NCBI GenBank assembly: GCA_025267735.1
Contig: CM046297.1
Span: 22,966,011-23,030,010 of the forward strand
DNA: 64,000 nt
Reading direction: 5' to 3'
From: Mactra quadrangularis
Lineage: Eukaryota; Mollusca; Bivalvia; Venerida; Mactridae
Shown: one piece after another, positions 12,093-22,144 of the stretch
Layout of the letters: each line of letters begins with the position of its first letter
Position numbering within the stretch: the first letter of the stretch is position 1
Notes under the pieces: generated by a model
What the model was told of the DNA's origin: nothing
The model's input: the letters and a program-made list of their open reading frames with translations, nothing else
Databases searched by the model: none
Translations under genes and position numbers: made by a program

Positions 12093-14513
12093 TTATTTAT
12101 TCACTGCAGCTTCATATAACATTTCAATCAGATCTACTATTTCGTTGCTTAGCTTAAACTGCCTTTTTGTTTTACCGGAAGGGTATGGTTCTGGAATCTT
12201 AGTTAGTATAGTATCATATTTCACCCATAACTCATCTTTCTTGTTTGGCCACTTAAAAGAATTATTTATTTTGCCAGACTCTTCCATGAAATTTATTTTG
12301 ATGTTAATTTTATCAGAACTAATATCAGTAATGATCCCAATATACCATTCGCCATCATAGACTGCTGCACAGTACTCACCAATATCAACATTCAATATTT
12401 CTTGCTCATCTACGTGATTAACATCATGAGTCTCGGCAATATCAGATGCTGATTCAATTGTTTCAACTAAATCAGAATCGGAGATGTTTTTTATTGTATG
12501 AACAGACCATCCATTACATTTAGATTTTAAAACATCACCCCTGCAATCAATACAATAACATGATAATTCTCTGGTGGCTACTCTATTTTTATCAATGGGG
12601 ACAACTGAATGCAACCTAAAAGTGCCACTTACTGGGATTAAATCATTAGCTTCTCCTTTCAATTCAGTAAACACAGACTCATATGCTGCTTTGGATACAA
12701 AATAATACGACACAGAGCTTTCCCGTTGTGCAGTTTTAGCCCAATCAAAAAAATCAGAGCCATTTTGAATGACAGCCTTGCCCTGTTTTACGGCCATATC
12801 AGCACTCCTTTTTACACTCCCCCCAAGACCATCACAGGGGCCCTTGCCGTGACCACTTTCCAAATAATCCCACCGGGCATCAACATTAAATAAAAGTTTA
12901 TGTTTGCACAGAAAATTGAAAATGGATTTGTTGCGGTATTGAGAAATAGGTGAATCAGTAAGGTAATGAATAAATGTTACATCAGAATATTCTGTTCTAA
13001 TTATTGGTATAAGTTTAGAAATCATAGCAATTACCATACTTGCATTATGCATGTTAACATCAGAAATACCGACAATGCTTTTGTGAGTTTTGCAGTGAGA
13101 CTTGGGAAAATATACCACAGTTGTATGCAAAGTAACTTGTTGGGAAGTCCAATATGCTGATTGTACTTCATCTAATGCAGTACAAGTAAAATTCTCAGCA
13201 AAATCCATCCATACCATCACGTGTCCATCATCTAAACTTTCTCTTAGATTTCTCATCTGGGTATACTGGTTTTTTACTCTACCAACATGCTCCCTGAATT
13301 CTTTGACATTTCTAAACAATATGTCAACAAATTTATTCTTAGGGACAACAGTTTGCACCTGTTTCCATCTTAGCCTACCATTATCGTTTTGTCTCTTCCA
13401 TTCCGTGTATGATACTTCAGTTTTAGTTATAAGTTTAAGCTTTTCTCTGATTTCATCATCAGTATTCTTAATTATAAAATCATCTGGGTTCTTGGTACCA
13501 GCAACGTCTTGAATGGCTTTGAGTTTAAGTGCAATACCCTGATGCCTTGAACACAAGCATGTATTTCTACTGCAGAAATTCACTAGCAGAACATAATTAG
13601 GTCTCATTGCGCTGAATCGTGATCTTGATATTTTAACATCCGGATTTTCAAGACAGAATTTTGAATGGAGATTATGAAGATAATCAGACAAAATTTTCTT
13701 CTGCTTCTTATGTTTATTATGTTTCAAATTATCTCTCTTACCAGGTAAAGTTATACAATTATCTTCTCTCTCCAAAAAATCTTGCACCTTTTTTCTGACT
13801 GTATTTAATCTTTTGCAAATGACTTGAATTTTTGTATTCTTCGAAAGAGTGTTTCTGTGAACTCCAATAGTCTTTCCAAATGCTCTGATCATTCTGTATT
13901 TCTTAGCGATTGCCATGCTGATCTTTCTAGACGCTTTCATTTTTCTAACCTCTTCCTGTAGTACATTTGAAAATACCAGCTGTTTTCGAATTGTCATATA
14001 TTTCTTTGGAGACAAGCCTACTTTTTTCATTTCTCTGTCAGCTGATCGTTTCGGTGTCAATTGTTGGTCATCAATTGGATCGTTTTGTTGGCTTACATCA
14101 GATATCTTTTTTCTAGCCCTTTCTATTCTTTTCTGAAAACGTTTCTTCTCACTTTCCAGAGTACTTATTCTCTTATGAGCTTGATTCAGTTGATTCTGTA
14201 ACTTCTTTAATGTCTTTTTGTTACGTTGTTTCTTGCTAAAGTTAAGTTTCACCAATAAACTATTGGAATTAGATGATGACTGTCTAGTCTCAGTAAAATT
14301 GCTTTTTGTCAATGATAGCTTTTTCTTCATATTATACCTTTTTACACGTTCTAAAGTATCTTTTCTTCTTTTCTTAGCTGCAACTGGGTCTAACTCTTCA
14401 GTTCGAACATACGTTTTTCTTTTTCTTTCTCTGTCTTTTCTAAGGAAAGCGCCTGATTCAGCTTTTTTTCTTTCTCTGTAACGCTTCTGAATTTCTGCCC
14501 TAGACAACGTCAT
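12093..14513 (-). CDS. DDE-type transposase, 806 residues
   Basis: The ATG at 14513 directly follows a splice acceptor (TTGCAG, exon start 14514). The open frame continuing up to 14627 is intron. Residues 1-70 are very basic (an RAEIQKRYRERKK type start) and about 100-140 look like a coiled coil, fitting DNA binding and oligomerisation. A Cys/His cluster (NFCSRNTCLCSRH) lies near 308-320. The likely catalytic residues are Asp437 (WMDFAEN), Asp520 (HYLTDSP) and Glu552 (YLESGHGKGPCDG), with 31 residues between the second Asp and the Glu, as in DDE enzymes with an RNase H fold. A second Cys cluster lies near 650-668. A Tudor/SH3-like tail begins near 709 (GEYCAAVYDGEWYIG). No internal stop or frameshift is seen, so it may still be active. 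AATAAA overlaps the stop. Superfamily not recognised with certainty. Confidence 0.85.
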   Translation of the reverse strand: MTLSRAEIQKRYRERKKAESGAFLRKDRERKRKTYVRTEELDPVAAKKRRKDTLERVKRYNMKKKLSLTKSNFTETRQSSSNSNSLLVKLNFSKKQRNKKTLKKLQNQLNQAHKRISTLESEKKRFQKRIERARKKISDVSQQNDPIDDQQLTPKRSADREMKKVGLSPKKYMTIRKQLVFSNVLQEEVRKMKASRKISMAIAKKYRMIRAFGKTIGVHRNTLSKNTKIQVICKRLNTVRKKVQDFLEREDNCITLPGKRDNLKHNKHKKQKKILSDYLHNLHSKFCLENPDVKISRSRFSAMRPNYVLLVNFCSRNTCLCSRHQGIALKLKAIQDVAGTKNPDDFIIKNTDDEIREKLKLITKTEVSYTEWKRQNDNGRLRWKQVQTVVPKNKFVDILFRNVKEFREHVGRVKNQYTQMRNLRESLDDGHVMVWMDFAENFTCTALDEVQSAYWTSQQVTLHTTVVYFPKSHCKTHKSIVGISDVNMHNASMVIAMISKLIPIIRTEYSDVTFIHYLTDSPISQYRNKSIFNFLCKHKLLFNVDARWDYLESGHGKGPCDGLGGSVKRSADMAVKQGKAVIQNGSDFFDWAKTAQRESSVSYYFVSKAAYESVFTELKGEANDLIPVSGTFRLHSVVPIDKNRVATRELSCYCIDCRGDVLKSKCNGWSVHTIKNISDSDLVETIESASDIAETHDVNHVDEQEILNVDIGEYCAAVYDGEWYIGIITDISSDKINIKINFMEESGKINNSFKWPNKKDELWVKYDTILTKIPEPYPSGKTKRQFKLSNEIVDLIEMLYEAAVNK

Positions 14514-15173
14514 CCTGCAAGGTAAAAGAAATATTCCAAAAAAATGAATTAAATGTAATACATTTGTAATGACGTCTTTCAAGTTCTTAAGAAATATGAA
14601 TATTGGCCAGCTAAAAGGATGAAACAAATGAATTTAACATCCGTTACCAAAGATGCGATGTATCATAGTATTTCATTCTTTTACAACTGCAATTAACTAC
14701 AGGGTTCTTTTGTTAATTGACAAGCCTTTGGCTAGTAAAGACTGTAGAAACAAATGAAATTCAACATTGTCTTTTTGGTGAGAAAATTTGAGTGCTTCAA
14801 AACTAATCTTAACATCCGTTACCTTGGATTTCAAGACGAAAAAGAAGAAAAATATTCTGGATAAAGTGCGTATACTATGTATTATTGTAACCAATCAGAT
14901 TGACATTCAAAAGGAAATAGCACTTAAAACAACTTTAATGTTAAGGCATGGCTCTAGGTCACCCCTCAAAACAGAGGCCATAAAATTAACATCCGTTACC
15001 ATGCTGTATATAAATGACAAAAAAGATTTATCCGAGTATTATACCACTGTAACTTCGGTCACATCATTAACCTGCTCCAACAGAATTGCAGACATAAAAT
15101 GTCTTCAATGCTGAAATAATTATGAAAATTATGTGACAAAGTCTCTAAAAAATATATCAATAAATTACTTACC
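14514..15173 (-). other. 5' intron of the transposase gene
   Basis: A strong donor reads CAGCAG|GTAAGTAA at 15173/15172 and the acceptor TTACCTTGCAG ends at 15515 minus 1000, that is at 14515. The pair places a 5' non-coding exon upstream of 15173. Three of the 15-bp motifs (14634, 14809, 14986) sit inside this intron in reverse orientation, spaced 175 and 177 bp apart. The transcription start was not located. Confidence 0.6.
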
Positions 15174-15706
15174 TGCTGAATCTCTTTATTACGAGAATTT
15201 TTTTTCTCTAAATTTTCAAAACATGACGTCCGTCAAATTTGGCGGGGAACAAACTTTATTTAACCCGGTGTGTTTGTAATATTCACACGTCATGATAACT
15301 GCTAAATCAATACGAAATGGTAAAATAACGTAACGGACGTTAATGGTAACGGAAGTTAAGTATTTCAGTAATATAAGTCAGTTTGTTAGTTTAGATTTAG
15401 AGTAATATTATCATTTCATTGCGATTTACTTACATAAAGTTATTATCTAAACTGACATAAATAAGAAAATCGAAAAGGAGATAAGATATTTAATTGTAGG
15501 TACCAACGGAGGTTAATGATATTTTTTACTTATTACGACTGACTTACTTGCAAAGCAAAACATGAAATAAATTAATACAGATACCTCTTTTTTAAGTCTT
15601 TGATAGAAAGGGGGGTTGAAATACGAAGAAATAGAGCCAGCTGGAATAATATTGAGTGATAAGTAATATTCCACCTACGTTGTCCAAGAACGGTAACGGA
15701 CGTTAA
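14634..15706. repeat. right subterminal 15-bp motifs (7)
   Basis: Three reverse copies of GGTAACGGATGTTAA lie at 14634-14648, 14809-14823 and 14986-15000. Four forward copies follow: CGTAACGGACGTTAA (15329-15343), GGTAACGGAAGTTAA (15345-15359, one base after the previous copy), ACCAACGGAGGTTAA (15502-15516) and GGTAACGGACGTTAA (15692-15706). Only the eleventh base is freely variable, taking all four values across the element. Such conservation within one element points to protein-binding sites. Confidence 0.8.
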
Positions 15707-17569
15707 CACCAATATGGCGACATCAGTAAAAGTATTAATAAATATTTTCCATTGTTATAAAATAGAGATTTTTTTACGAAAATGTGCGTAAATATATCTC
15801 ATTAATTGAAAGGAAAAGAAGAAAAAAAATCAATGATGGTCATATTTTCTGTGAATGTAATGTTTGATGCACACCTTAGCATGCGACATGCAAAATAGCT
15901 ATTTTTTAGAGGATTAAATTGCCTATGGAACAAATTCGCACCAACCAAAATATGATAATAATGTGTTGTTTTCTAGTTGACACTGTAATAATAACATTTT
16001 AAGCAAATATTACATAGATATAAACATCAGCCCGCACTAATCGTTAAAAGACATCCTAAAACACTAAATGCACAATAAAAATAGGAATGTACGTTTAGAA
16101 AATAGTGGCATTTAATTAAAATCTGTAAATAATAGTACATGTACTGTTTAAAGTGTGGCTTATATGCTCTAAAAGATTAGATTTAACTACTCATTCAATA
16201 TCCTTGACATTAAACGAGCATCGAACCGTCTGTATATTTTAAGCTCTTATTTTTTAATTAATATTTTCTAGACGTTGTTGTTGCAATTCTCCATTGACAT
16301 AGTCACGACTAAGTAATGTCTTAATCAGGGTTAATAAGTCCAGGTCAGTGCCACTTTGTATCACCTTAAAGTGAAAATGTCTCTCCACTTTTGGTAGTTT
16401 CTGTATATCAGGAAAATAAACACATGCTAGCATTTGTAACAAGTTAACAAGAGAGTATTGTCCGTTGTCTGGTTATACCAAAGACATATATTAAATCCAA
16501 CTTACAGACTAATGAAGATTCACGATGTAAAATTTCTAGACGGATTTCATTTTGCCAAAGGGTTTCTACGTAATTGTTTCTTAGAAATCTGGACAGATCG
16601 ATCTAATATGGAAGAAAAGTTATATATATATTTCAAGGACATGCAAGGTATACTTCTTTAAATATCTGCTGACGCAAATATGATTGATACGTGTATAGGA
16701 GTGGTTGCTACGAAGTCCTTTTTATCCTATGTAACACTTGTGTGTAATTTAGGTGCGATACCAAACATTTTTACCAAGTGCAAGATTCTGCAACACTGCG
16801 ACATTTAACGTCATTCGACTTTTCGCGACGTTTAGCGTTATCGGAACGCTGCTTTACTGCTCTGAAACTGTTTCTTTACAATTCTTGGAGTTTTTAAAAA
16901 TAGTGGAATTTAATAAAAATCTGCAAATAATAGTACATGTACTGTTTGAAGTGCGCTTTATATGCTCTAAAAGATTAGATTTAACTACTCATTCAATATC
17001 CTTGACATTAAACGAGCATCGAACCGTCTGTATATTTTAAGCTCTTATTTTTTTAATTAATATTTTCTCGAAGTTGTTGTTGCAATTCTTCATTGACATA
17101 GTCACGACTAAGTAATGTCTTAATCAGGGTTAATAAGTCCAGGTCAGGGCCACTTTGTATCACCTTAAAGTGAAAATGTCTCTCCACTTTTGGCAGGTTC
17201 TGTATATCAGGAAAATGAACACATACTGGCATTTGTAACAGGTTCAGATTGTATTGTCCGTTGTCTTGTTTTACCAAAGACATATATTAAATCCAACTTA
17301 CAGACTAATGAAGATTCACGATGTAAAATTTCTAGACGGATTTCATTTTGCCAAAGGGTTTCTACGTAATTGTTTCTTAGAAATCTGGACAGATCGATCT
17401 AACATGGAAGTAAAGTTATATCTAGATTTCAAGGACATGAAATGTATACCTCTTTATATATCTGTTGGTGCAAATATGATTGATATGTGTATAGGTATTG
17501 TTGCTACGAAGTCATTTCCATCCTAAGTGACACTTGTGTGTAGTTTAGGTGCGATGCCAAACATTTTTA

Positions 17570-17880
17570 GGCCACCCGGCAAGCTCAGTCGGTAGCACGC
17601 AAGTCTACTGATCGAGGGGTCGTAGGTTCGATTCCTGTGCGGGACATACTTTCGTGGAGCTTGTTCATGAAATTATTTCTACATCCATTCTCCTTCCTAC
17701 CAATGATTCTTAATAATGTATGGCAGGTGTCAGTCACTGTCGAAAGTATGTGCATTGTAGTTGGGTAACAGCTCAATCCAGAGATTTAGCCTTTCCAGGA
17801 ACAGTGAGTAGGTGGACTGACCGCCGTTATATGACCTACACAATATGTCGCTACGGCGTTAAGCCCAAAACAAAACAAAC
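17570..17880 (+). mobile_element. tRNA-derived SINE, family 2, inserted in tandem unit 3
   Basis: The tRNA-like head has GCTCAGTCGGTAGCAC (box A) and GGTTCGATTCC (box B). The family body and a CAAAACAAAACAAACAAAC tail follow. The flanks AAACATTTTTA (17559-17569) and AAACATTTTA (17881-17890) are a target duplication. Tandem units 1 and 2 show the empty site CCAAACATTTTTACCAAG. Confidence 0.9.
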
Positions 17881-18262
17881 AAACATTTTAACCAAGTGCA
17901 AGTTTTTGCAACACTTTTGCGACATTTATCGTCATTCGACTTTTCGTGACGTTTAGCGTTATCGAAATGCTACTTTACTGCTCTGAAAATGTTTCTATAC
18001 AATTATTAGAGTTATAGAAAAAGTGGCATTTAATTAAAATCTGCAAATATTAGAATTGTTTAAAGAGCGGTTTATATGTTCTTAAAGATTAGATACCATT
18101 GACATAAAAAGAGCATTGAACCGTCTGTTTATATAAGCTCTTTTTTCAATTAATATTTTCTAGACGTTGTTGTTGCAATTCTTCATTGACATAGTCACGA
18201 CTTAGTAATGTCTTATTCAGGGTTAATAAGTCCAGGTCAGGGCCACTTTGTATCACCTTAAG

Positions 18263-19367
18263 GGTGTGTTCTGAGGTCAGCAAAATTATAAGCCTTATTT
18301 GGCTTATAAAAGTTGCAAGAATTTACTTTGATTTTAATTAAGTCACAGCGTTGGACTGGTAATCATTGAATAGCCAGCTCTGCTTTGGTTCGAACGCTAT
18401 CCAAAAGACCTACCCCGTTGTTTCCTTGAGCAAGAAACTTGCTGTACTAGGGGACTAGGAAGCGGCCTCGAAAGTAATTAATCTAAGTTGTAAAAACTCG
18501 TTTCACTATCGAGCTAAAATGAATCAGTATGTCTCGAGTCGCAGCTTTGCTAAATTATCCCTTACGTGCGCTACTAAGATACTTTTTGATAATCTGTTTC
18601 CAGTCAGTGCTTTGTCTTGAAGATTATTAGGCATCCTCTGAGACTCAGACTGTTAATTGCTATGTGACTGTAGTTTAATACACATTTATGTGTCTCCTAG
18701 TTTGTTCATTACGTTTAACCCCTGAGTTTTAAACTGAGTCAACACTAGAGACAAAATATATTGGTCTCAAAACTCTGACTTTGCTAAATTACTTTTTGGC
18801 TGTATGGAGAAGTAATTTTCAACTGTATAATGATCTATATGAATCATTTTAACACTATTTAAGACAGTTGTTCCTATTTCTCACGGACCACGAATAGCTT
18901 GCTACATTGTATCTGGTTTAACCTAGTTATAAGCAAATCGTCTGTGGCTAATCACCGTCTAAATTTTTTACAGAGGTTAGTGGAGGATTGGCCTTAGAAA
19001 ATAAATTAGATCAAACTCCATTAAGTTATTAATTTGAGGCCCCGTTCGGTATTCATACCCTCATTTCTTCTAATGCTATTGGTTATATTACATGGCGATA
19101 GTTAATCTCGTGAATACTAAGTAAACCTTTGCAAAAACATGCCTTGATTTTACCAAGCATTACCCTATTTGTACATTGCCTACAAACTATTCTGTTCCAA
19201 GCACCAGAAACGAGTCTGACCTGAAAAAGAGCTTGATAATATATTTCTTATGCAACTTCTGTCTTTAATCGGCTTGACACGTTTAAAGTAATACGCAATT
19301 TTTCACGTTGTCATGGTAACTTTGACGATTTGAAAAACAACATGGAACACAGTTTTAATAACAAATA
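18263..19367. other. non-coding stretch with a SINE-like segment
   Basis: At 18345-18530 a tRNA-like sequence (GTTGGACTGGTAATC and later GGTTCGAAC) is followed by a body with CCTCGAAAGTAATTAATCTAAG. A diverged fragment of that body recurs at 57250-57333. It is probably a third SINE family. The remainder shows nothing recognisable. Confidence 0.5.
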
Positions 19368-19686
19368 TAGTGCCCTCCAAAAGTTCTTAAACAAAAGGTT
19401 GTTTCATGATTAAAGCAAACACCAGGAACAGCTACAGCAAATAAAGCAGATCTGTCAATCAACCAAAAAAGCAAAGTGGGCGATAAAAACGGATCCGCAT
19501 TTACGCATAAAATTGAAACAAACAGCCATCCTAAAATATTTTCAAATTAATCCCATCAACATATTGTTATTGCTCCAACTATGCTACATTTGTAACCTGT
19601 AATTAATCGTAGAACAATTACTTCCAGTATACATAATCATTGCCAAAATTTCCCCAAAATTTGTCAAACATTTTTGGAGGGCTCTA
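19368..19686. mobile_element. MITE with TA duplication (Tc1/mariner-type ends)
   Basis: A 319-bp element with inverted ends TAGTGCCCTCCAAAAG and TAGAGCCCTCCAAAAA and TA on both sides (19366-19367 and 19687-19688). GTGCCCTCCAAAA ends are known from Tc1/mariner-type miniature elements. The assignment rests on the ends and the TA only. No coding capacity. Confidence 0.65.
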
Positions 19687-19968
19687 TATGAAAATGTATA
19701 AAGTAAATAATACTCCTAAACTACTTCATTAGAAACTCGTTTCCGATTAAAATGTAAAACGTGACAACTATGCCATTGAATGATAAGCTTCGTTTTATTC
19801 TGTTGATGGTAAAACTTAGTAGATTTGATGAAACATTTCTTTATATCAATATTGGCTTGGTCAAAACCATGGTCTTGGTCAATTGCTTATCTTTGAATCT
19901 GGATATTCTGGTATGATTTCCTACCAGCAATATGTTATATCCGTTTCTAAGAATAACATTATTTAATG

Positions 19969-20107
19969 GTTAATGATTAGTTGCTACTCGCCATTGTGTG
20001 ATAATCACCCAATGACGTCCATGATAGCCTGAGGGCCTTTGGCCCGAAGGCCATTATGGACTCGAGGGTGATTATCGCATAATGGCGTGTAGCAACTAAT
20101 CATTAAC
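19969..20107. mobile_element. 139-bp foldback element
   Basis: Two arms of about 42 bp, GTTAATGATTAGTTGCTAC at the left and its complement at the right (GTAGCAACTAATCATTAAC), enclose a second inverted GGCC-rich core (GAGGGCCTTTGGCCCGAAGGCC in pieces). The whole can form a long hairpin. No coding capacity and no clear target duplication. Confidence 0.6.
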
Positions 20108-20211
20108 GTCTTTAATACGTTTGTTTAAAACCCGGTATCGATTTTTAAGTAAAGTAAGTACGATTTATTTAGGGACGAATAAATCACTAGCGAATTTTCC
20201 GAGGACAAATC

Positions 20212-20290
20212 AGTACTTCGAACCCGTACCCTTTACGGGTAACGAGATTCCAAATTCCGGCGTGCTACTAACTGCGCTATTGACCAGGGT
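20212..20290 (-). repeat. tRNA-like SINE head fragment
   Basis: On the minus strand it reads like the head of SINE family 1: a box A TAGCGCAGTTAGTAGCACGC and a box B GGTTCGAAGTACTG. There is no intact family body beside it. Confidence 0.5.
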
Positions 20291-20295
20291 TCTGA

Positions 20296-20515
20296 TAATG
20301 ATAACAGTATTGGTAAAACTAACAATGATAATGATGATAATATTGATAAATATTATGATGATAATAATAATGTAGATGAGAATGATAATCATGATGATGA
20401 CAATGACGGTGATGATGATGTAAATGATAATGTTAGTAATGATGATAATTATGATTTTGATGATGATAATTATAACGGTGGTGGTGGTGATGATAGCGAT
20501 AACAATCATTGTTGT
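20296..20515. repeat. imperfect GAT/AAT microsatellite
   Basis: About 220 bp of interrupted GAT, AAT and GGT triplets. It produces long isoleucine-rich or methionine-rich chance frames on both strands that should not be annotated as genes. Confidence 0.85.
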
Positions 20516-21189
20516 AAATCCTATGATGATATAAAGTGTCAAACGCGTATCAAGCAATTTTAAATAATTACTCCCAGTAAAACTATTCTGAAATGCACTA
20601 TTGACTTAGTACTGAATTTAATGTCCAAAAATTCTATGAACAAAATAACTTTTCTCAGTTTCAGAGAAAAGAGAAAAAACAGGCGTCAATGACTTCTTTA
20701 AATAAAGAATATGAACCTTCGCTGCTTAGTAACAAAATTCAATTTACCTTAAAAGAAAGTAATATCAGTTATAACACGAAAATCCGCTTGTTTACTGTTT
20801 TATATTGAAACCCACTGTCTGAACGTTATTGAATTTCAATATAGGTGAAAGGATTTTGACCCTACAAGACAAATTTGATCACAGCTGACATACTGTATTA
20901 CATAGCCAAGTTGTATTAAATTATGATATAAAAAGCGGACATGAAAGTCATTTGAAGCGAAGGCGCAGTTTTTGTTCAGTGCAAATGGGGATGGAAAAAG
21001 TTTAAATTGAATTTCAATGACATAAAACTATTACAGCAAAGATTTATGGGAAAGGCACTTGTCTCTAGAAATGTTACATGACCTGTGTGTGGTAAAAAAG
21101 TCGGTTGATAATTCTATGATTAAATTTGCTTCGCCTCCGCTCGACAATATCATTTCTTGTGTGTGCCCTACTTTGCATAGTTCAGTGTG

Positions 21190-21740
21190 GTGAGTTTGTT
21201 TGTTTGTTTGGTTTTACGGCGCACCAACACAGAAAGGTCATATCGCGCTCTGTGTGGTGAGCATTCTCATTTATTGTTGACACACCCTATAAAGAAACTA
21301 ATTATTCTTTCAAATTGTTTTATACCCGTTAAATTATTTATTTATTTTTCAATGATGCATATGAATCGTCGTGCTACATGACCAATAATTGTCGATGCGC
21401 CTTAAAACTACATGAAATAAACAGGAATCATCCTTGTAATAGTTGCATGCATCCATGTCAGTGTCATGCCACCAATGTCGAGACCAACATGGAAATAATA
21501 AATTGACCTCATTTTGTTCTTCCTGGTATTCATGTACATGACACATGACATTTTACATACTGTGATATTCACCATTTGTATGCCATGTGACATGCCATTG
21601 TTTCCAAAACAAATGTTTTTATCATTAATAATTATCCACGAGTAGAAGGTCAAGTGAAAATGTGATATTTTCGGCGCGATATGACCTTTTTGTATTGGTG
21701 CGCCGTAAAACCCAAACAAACAAACAAACACACAGAACAG
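21190..21740. repeat. inverted pair of SINE tails
   Basis: A GTTTGGTTTTACGGCGCACC ... GGTCATATCGCGC block at 21196-21252 recurs inverted at 21669-21735 (GCGCGATATGACC ... GGTGCGCCGTAAAACCC). Both face outward into a GTTT/AAAC tail. Related tails lie at 33240-33302 and 48310-48372. Two SINE copies in opposite orientation, or one foldback derivative, explain this. Frames inside are chance. Confidence 0.55.
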
Positions 21741-21870
21741 TGATATTGTTATAATCGCTATAGCGAATATATTCGTGTATATAGTTTATTCTAGCATAAA
21801 AAAAACTAACACACCACACAAAAAGTATCAACACCAGTTATGTGACATTATAAATGAATGTGTACTTATA

Positions 21871-22144
21871 CTGGGTTTAACGCCGTGCCAACACAATTAA
21901 GGTTATTATACGACGTCCAGTGCACCTAAGCTAGCTTTCATTGACCATTGTCTATAACCAGTACTTACCTACCCTTCCACAAGGACGGAAAACTTCTACT
22001 TCTCTAGTGGAGAAAAATTAACATTATTATCAGACTTTCATAGAAGGGTATAACTTCCCCGGGTGGGATTGGAACCCGTACCCCCTTAGGGACACTTGAT
22101 TTGAAATCCAGGTCCGCTACCAACTGTGCAACCTACCCGCGGGT
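21871..22144 (-). mobile_element. tRNA-derived SINE, family 1
   Basis: On the minus strand, a tRNA-like head (GTTGGTAGCGGACC, then GGTTCCAATCCC) leads into the family body with CCTTCTATGAAAG and GGTAGGTAAGTACTGG motifs and ends GGCGTTAAACCCAG. The same order is seen at 23556, 41161 (minus) and 44507. Confidence 0.8.

Larger units (their letters stand above)
10879..16093 (-). mobile_element. 5.2-kb DNA transposon, complete-looking
   Basis: Interrupts unit 1 of the tandem array. The left flank ends TAGAGTTTTA and the right flank resumes TTTAGAAAATAGTGG. Joined, they match uninterrupted units 2 and 3 (TGGAGTTTTTAAAAATAGTGG and TAGAGTTATAGAAAAAGTGG type, shown in pieces). TTTA occurs on both sides (10875-10878 and 16094-16097) as the probable target duplication. 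The ends are weak inverted repeats, sharing CATTCCTAT and then, a few bases inward, TTGTGCA or TGTGCA. Inside lie a spliced transposase gene on the minus strand and nine copies of GGTAACGGANGTTAA, two on the left and seven on the right. Superfamily is not assigned. Confidence 0.75.
10372..18262 (+). repeat. three-unit tandem array with nested insertions
   Basis: Three direct units start at 10372, 16368 and 17167, each at the same point (AAAGTGAAAATGTC). After removing the 5.2-kb transposon from unit 1 and the SINE from unit 3, the units are about 0.78, 0.80 and 0.78 kb. Shared blocks include GACGGATTTCATTTTGCC, TTTCTACGTAATTGTTTCTT, CGACGTTTAGCGTTATCG and CCTTGACATTAAACGAGC. Homology stops sharply at 18262. 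Because the units are diverged copies of one another, they give direct views of the sequence before each insertion. Confidence 0.85.

Noticed and set aside
12061..14481. Several plus-strand frames of 60-136 codons
   Set aside because: They are antisense shadows of the transposase coding sequence.
14514..14627. 38-residue N-terminal extension of the transposase frame
   Set aside because: A good splice acceptor directly precedes the ATG at 14513 and a strong donor lies at 15173, so this stretch is intron that happens to be open.
20121..20557. Ile/Met-rich open frames on both strands
   Set aside because: Produced by the GAT/AAT microsatellite.
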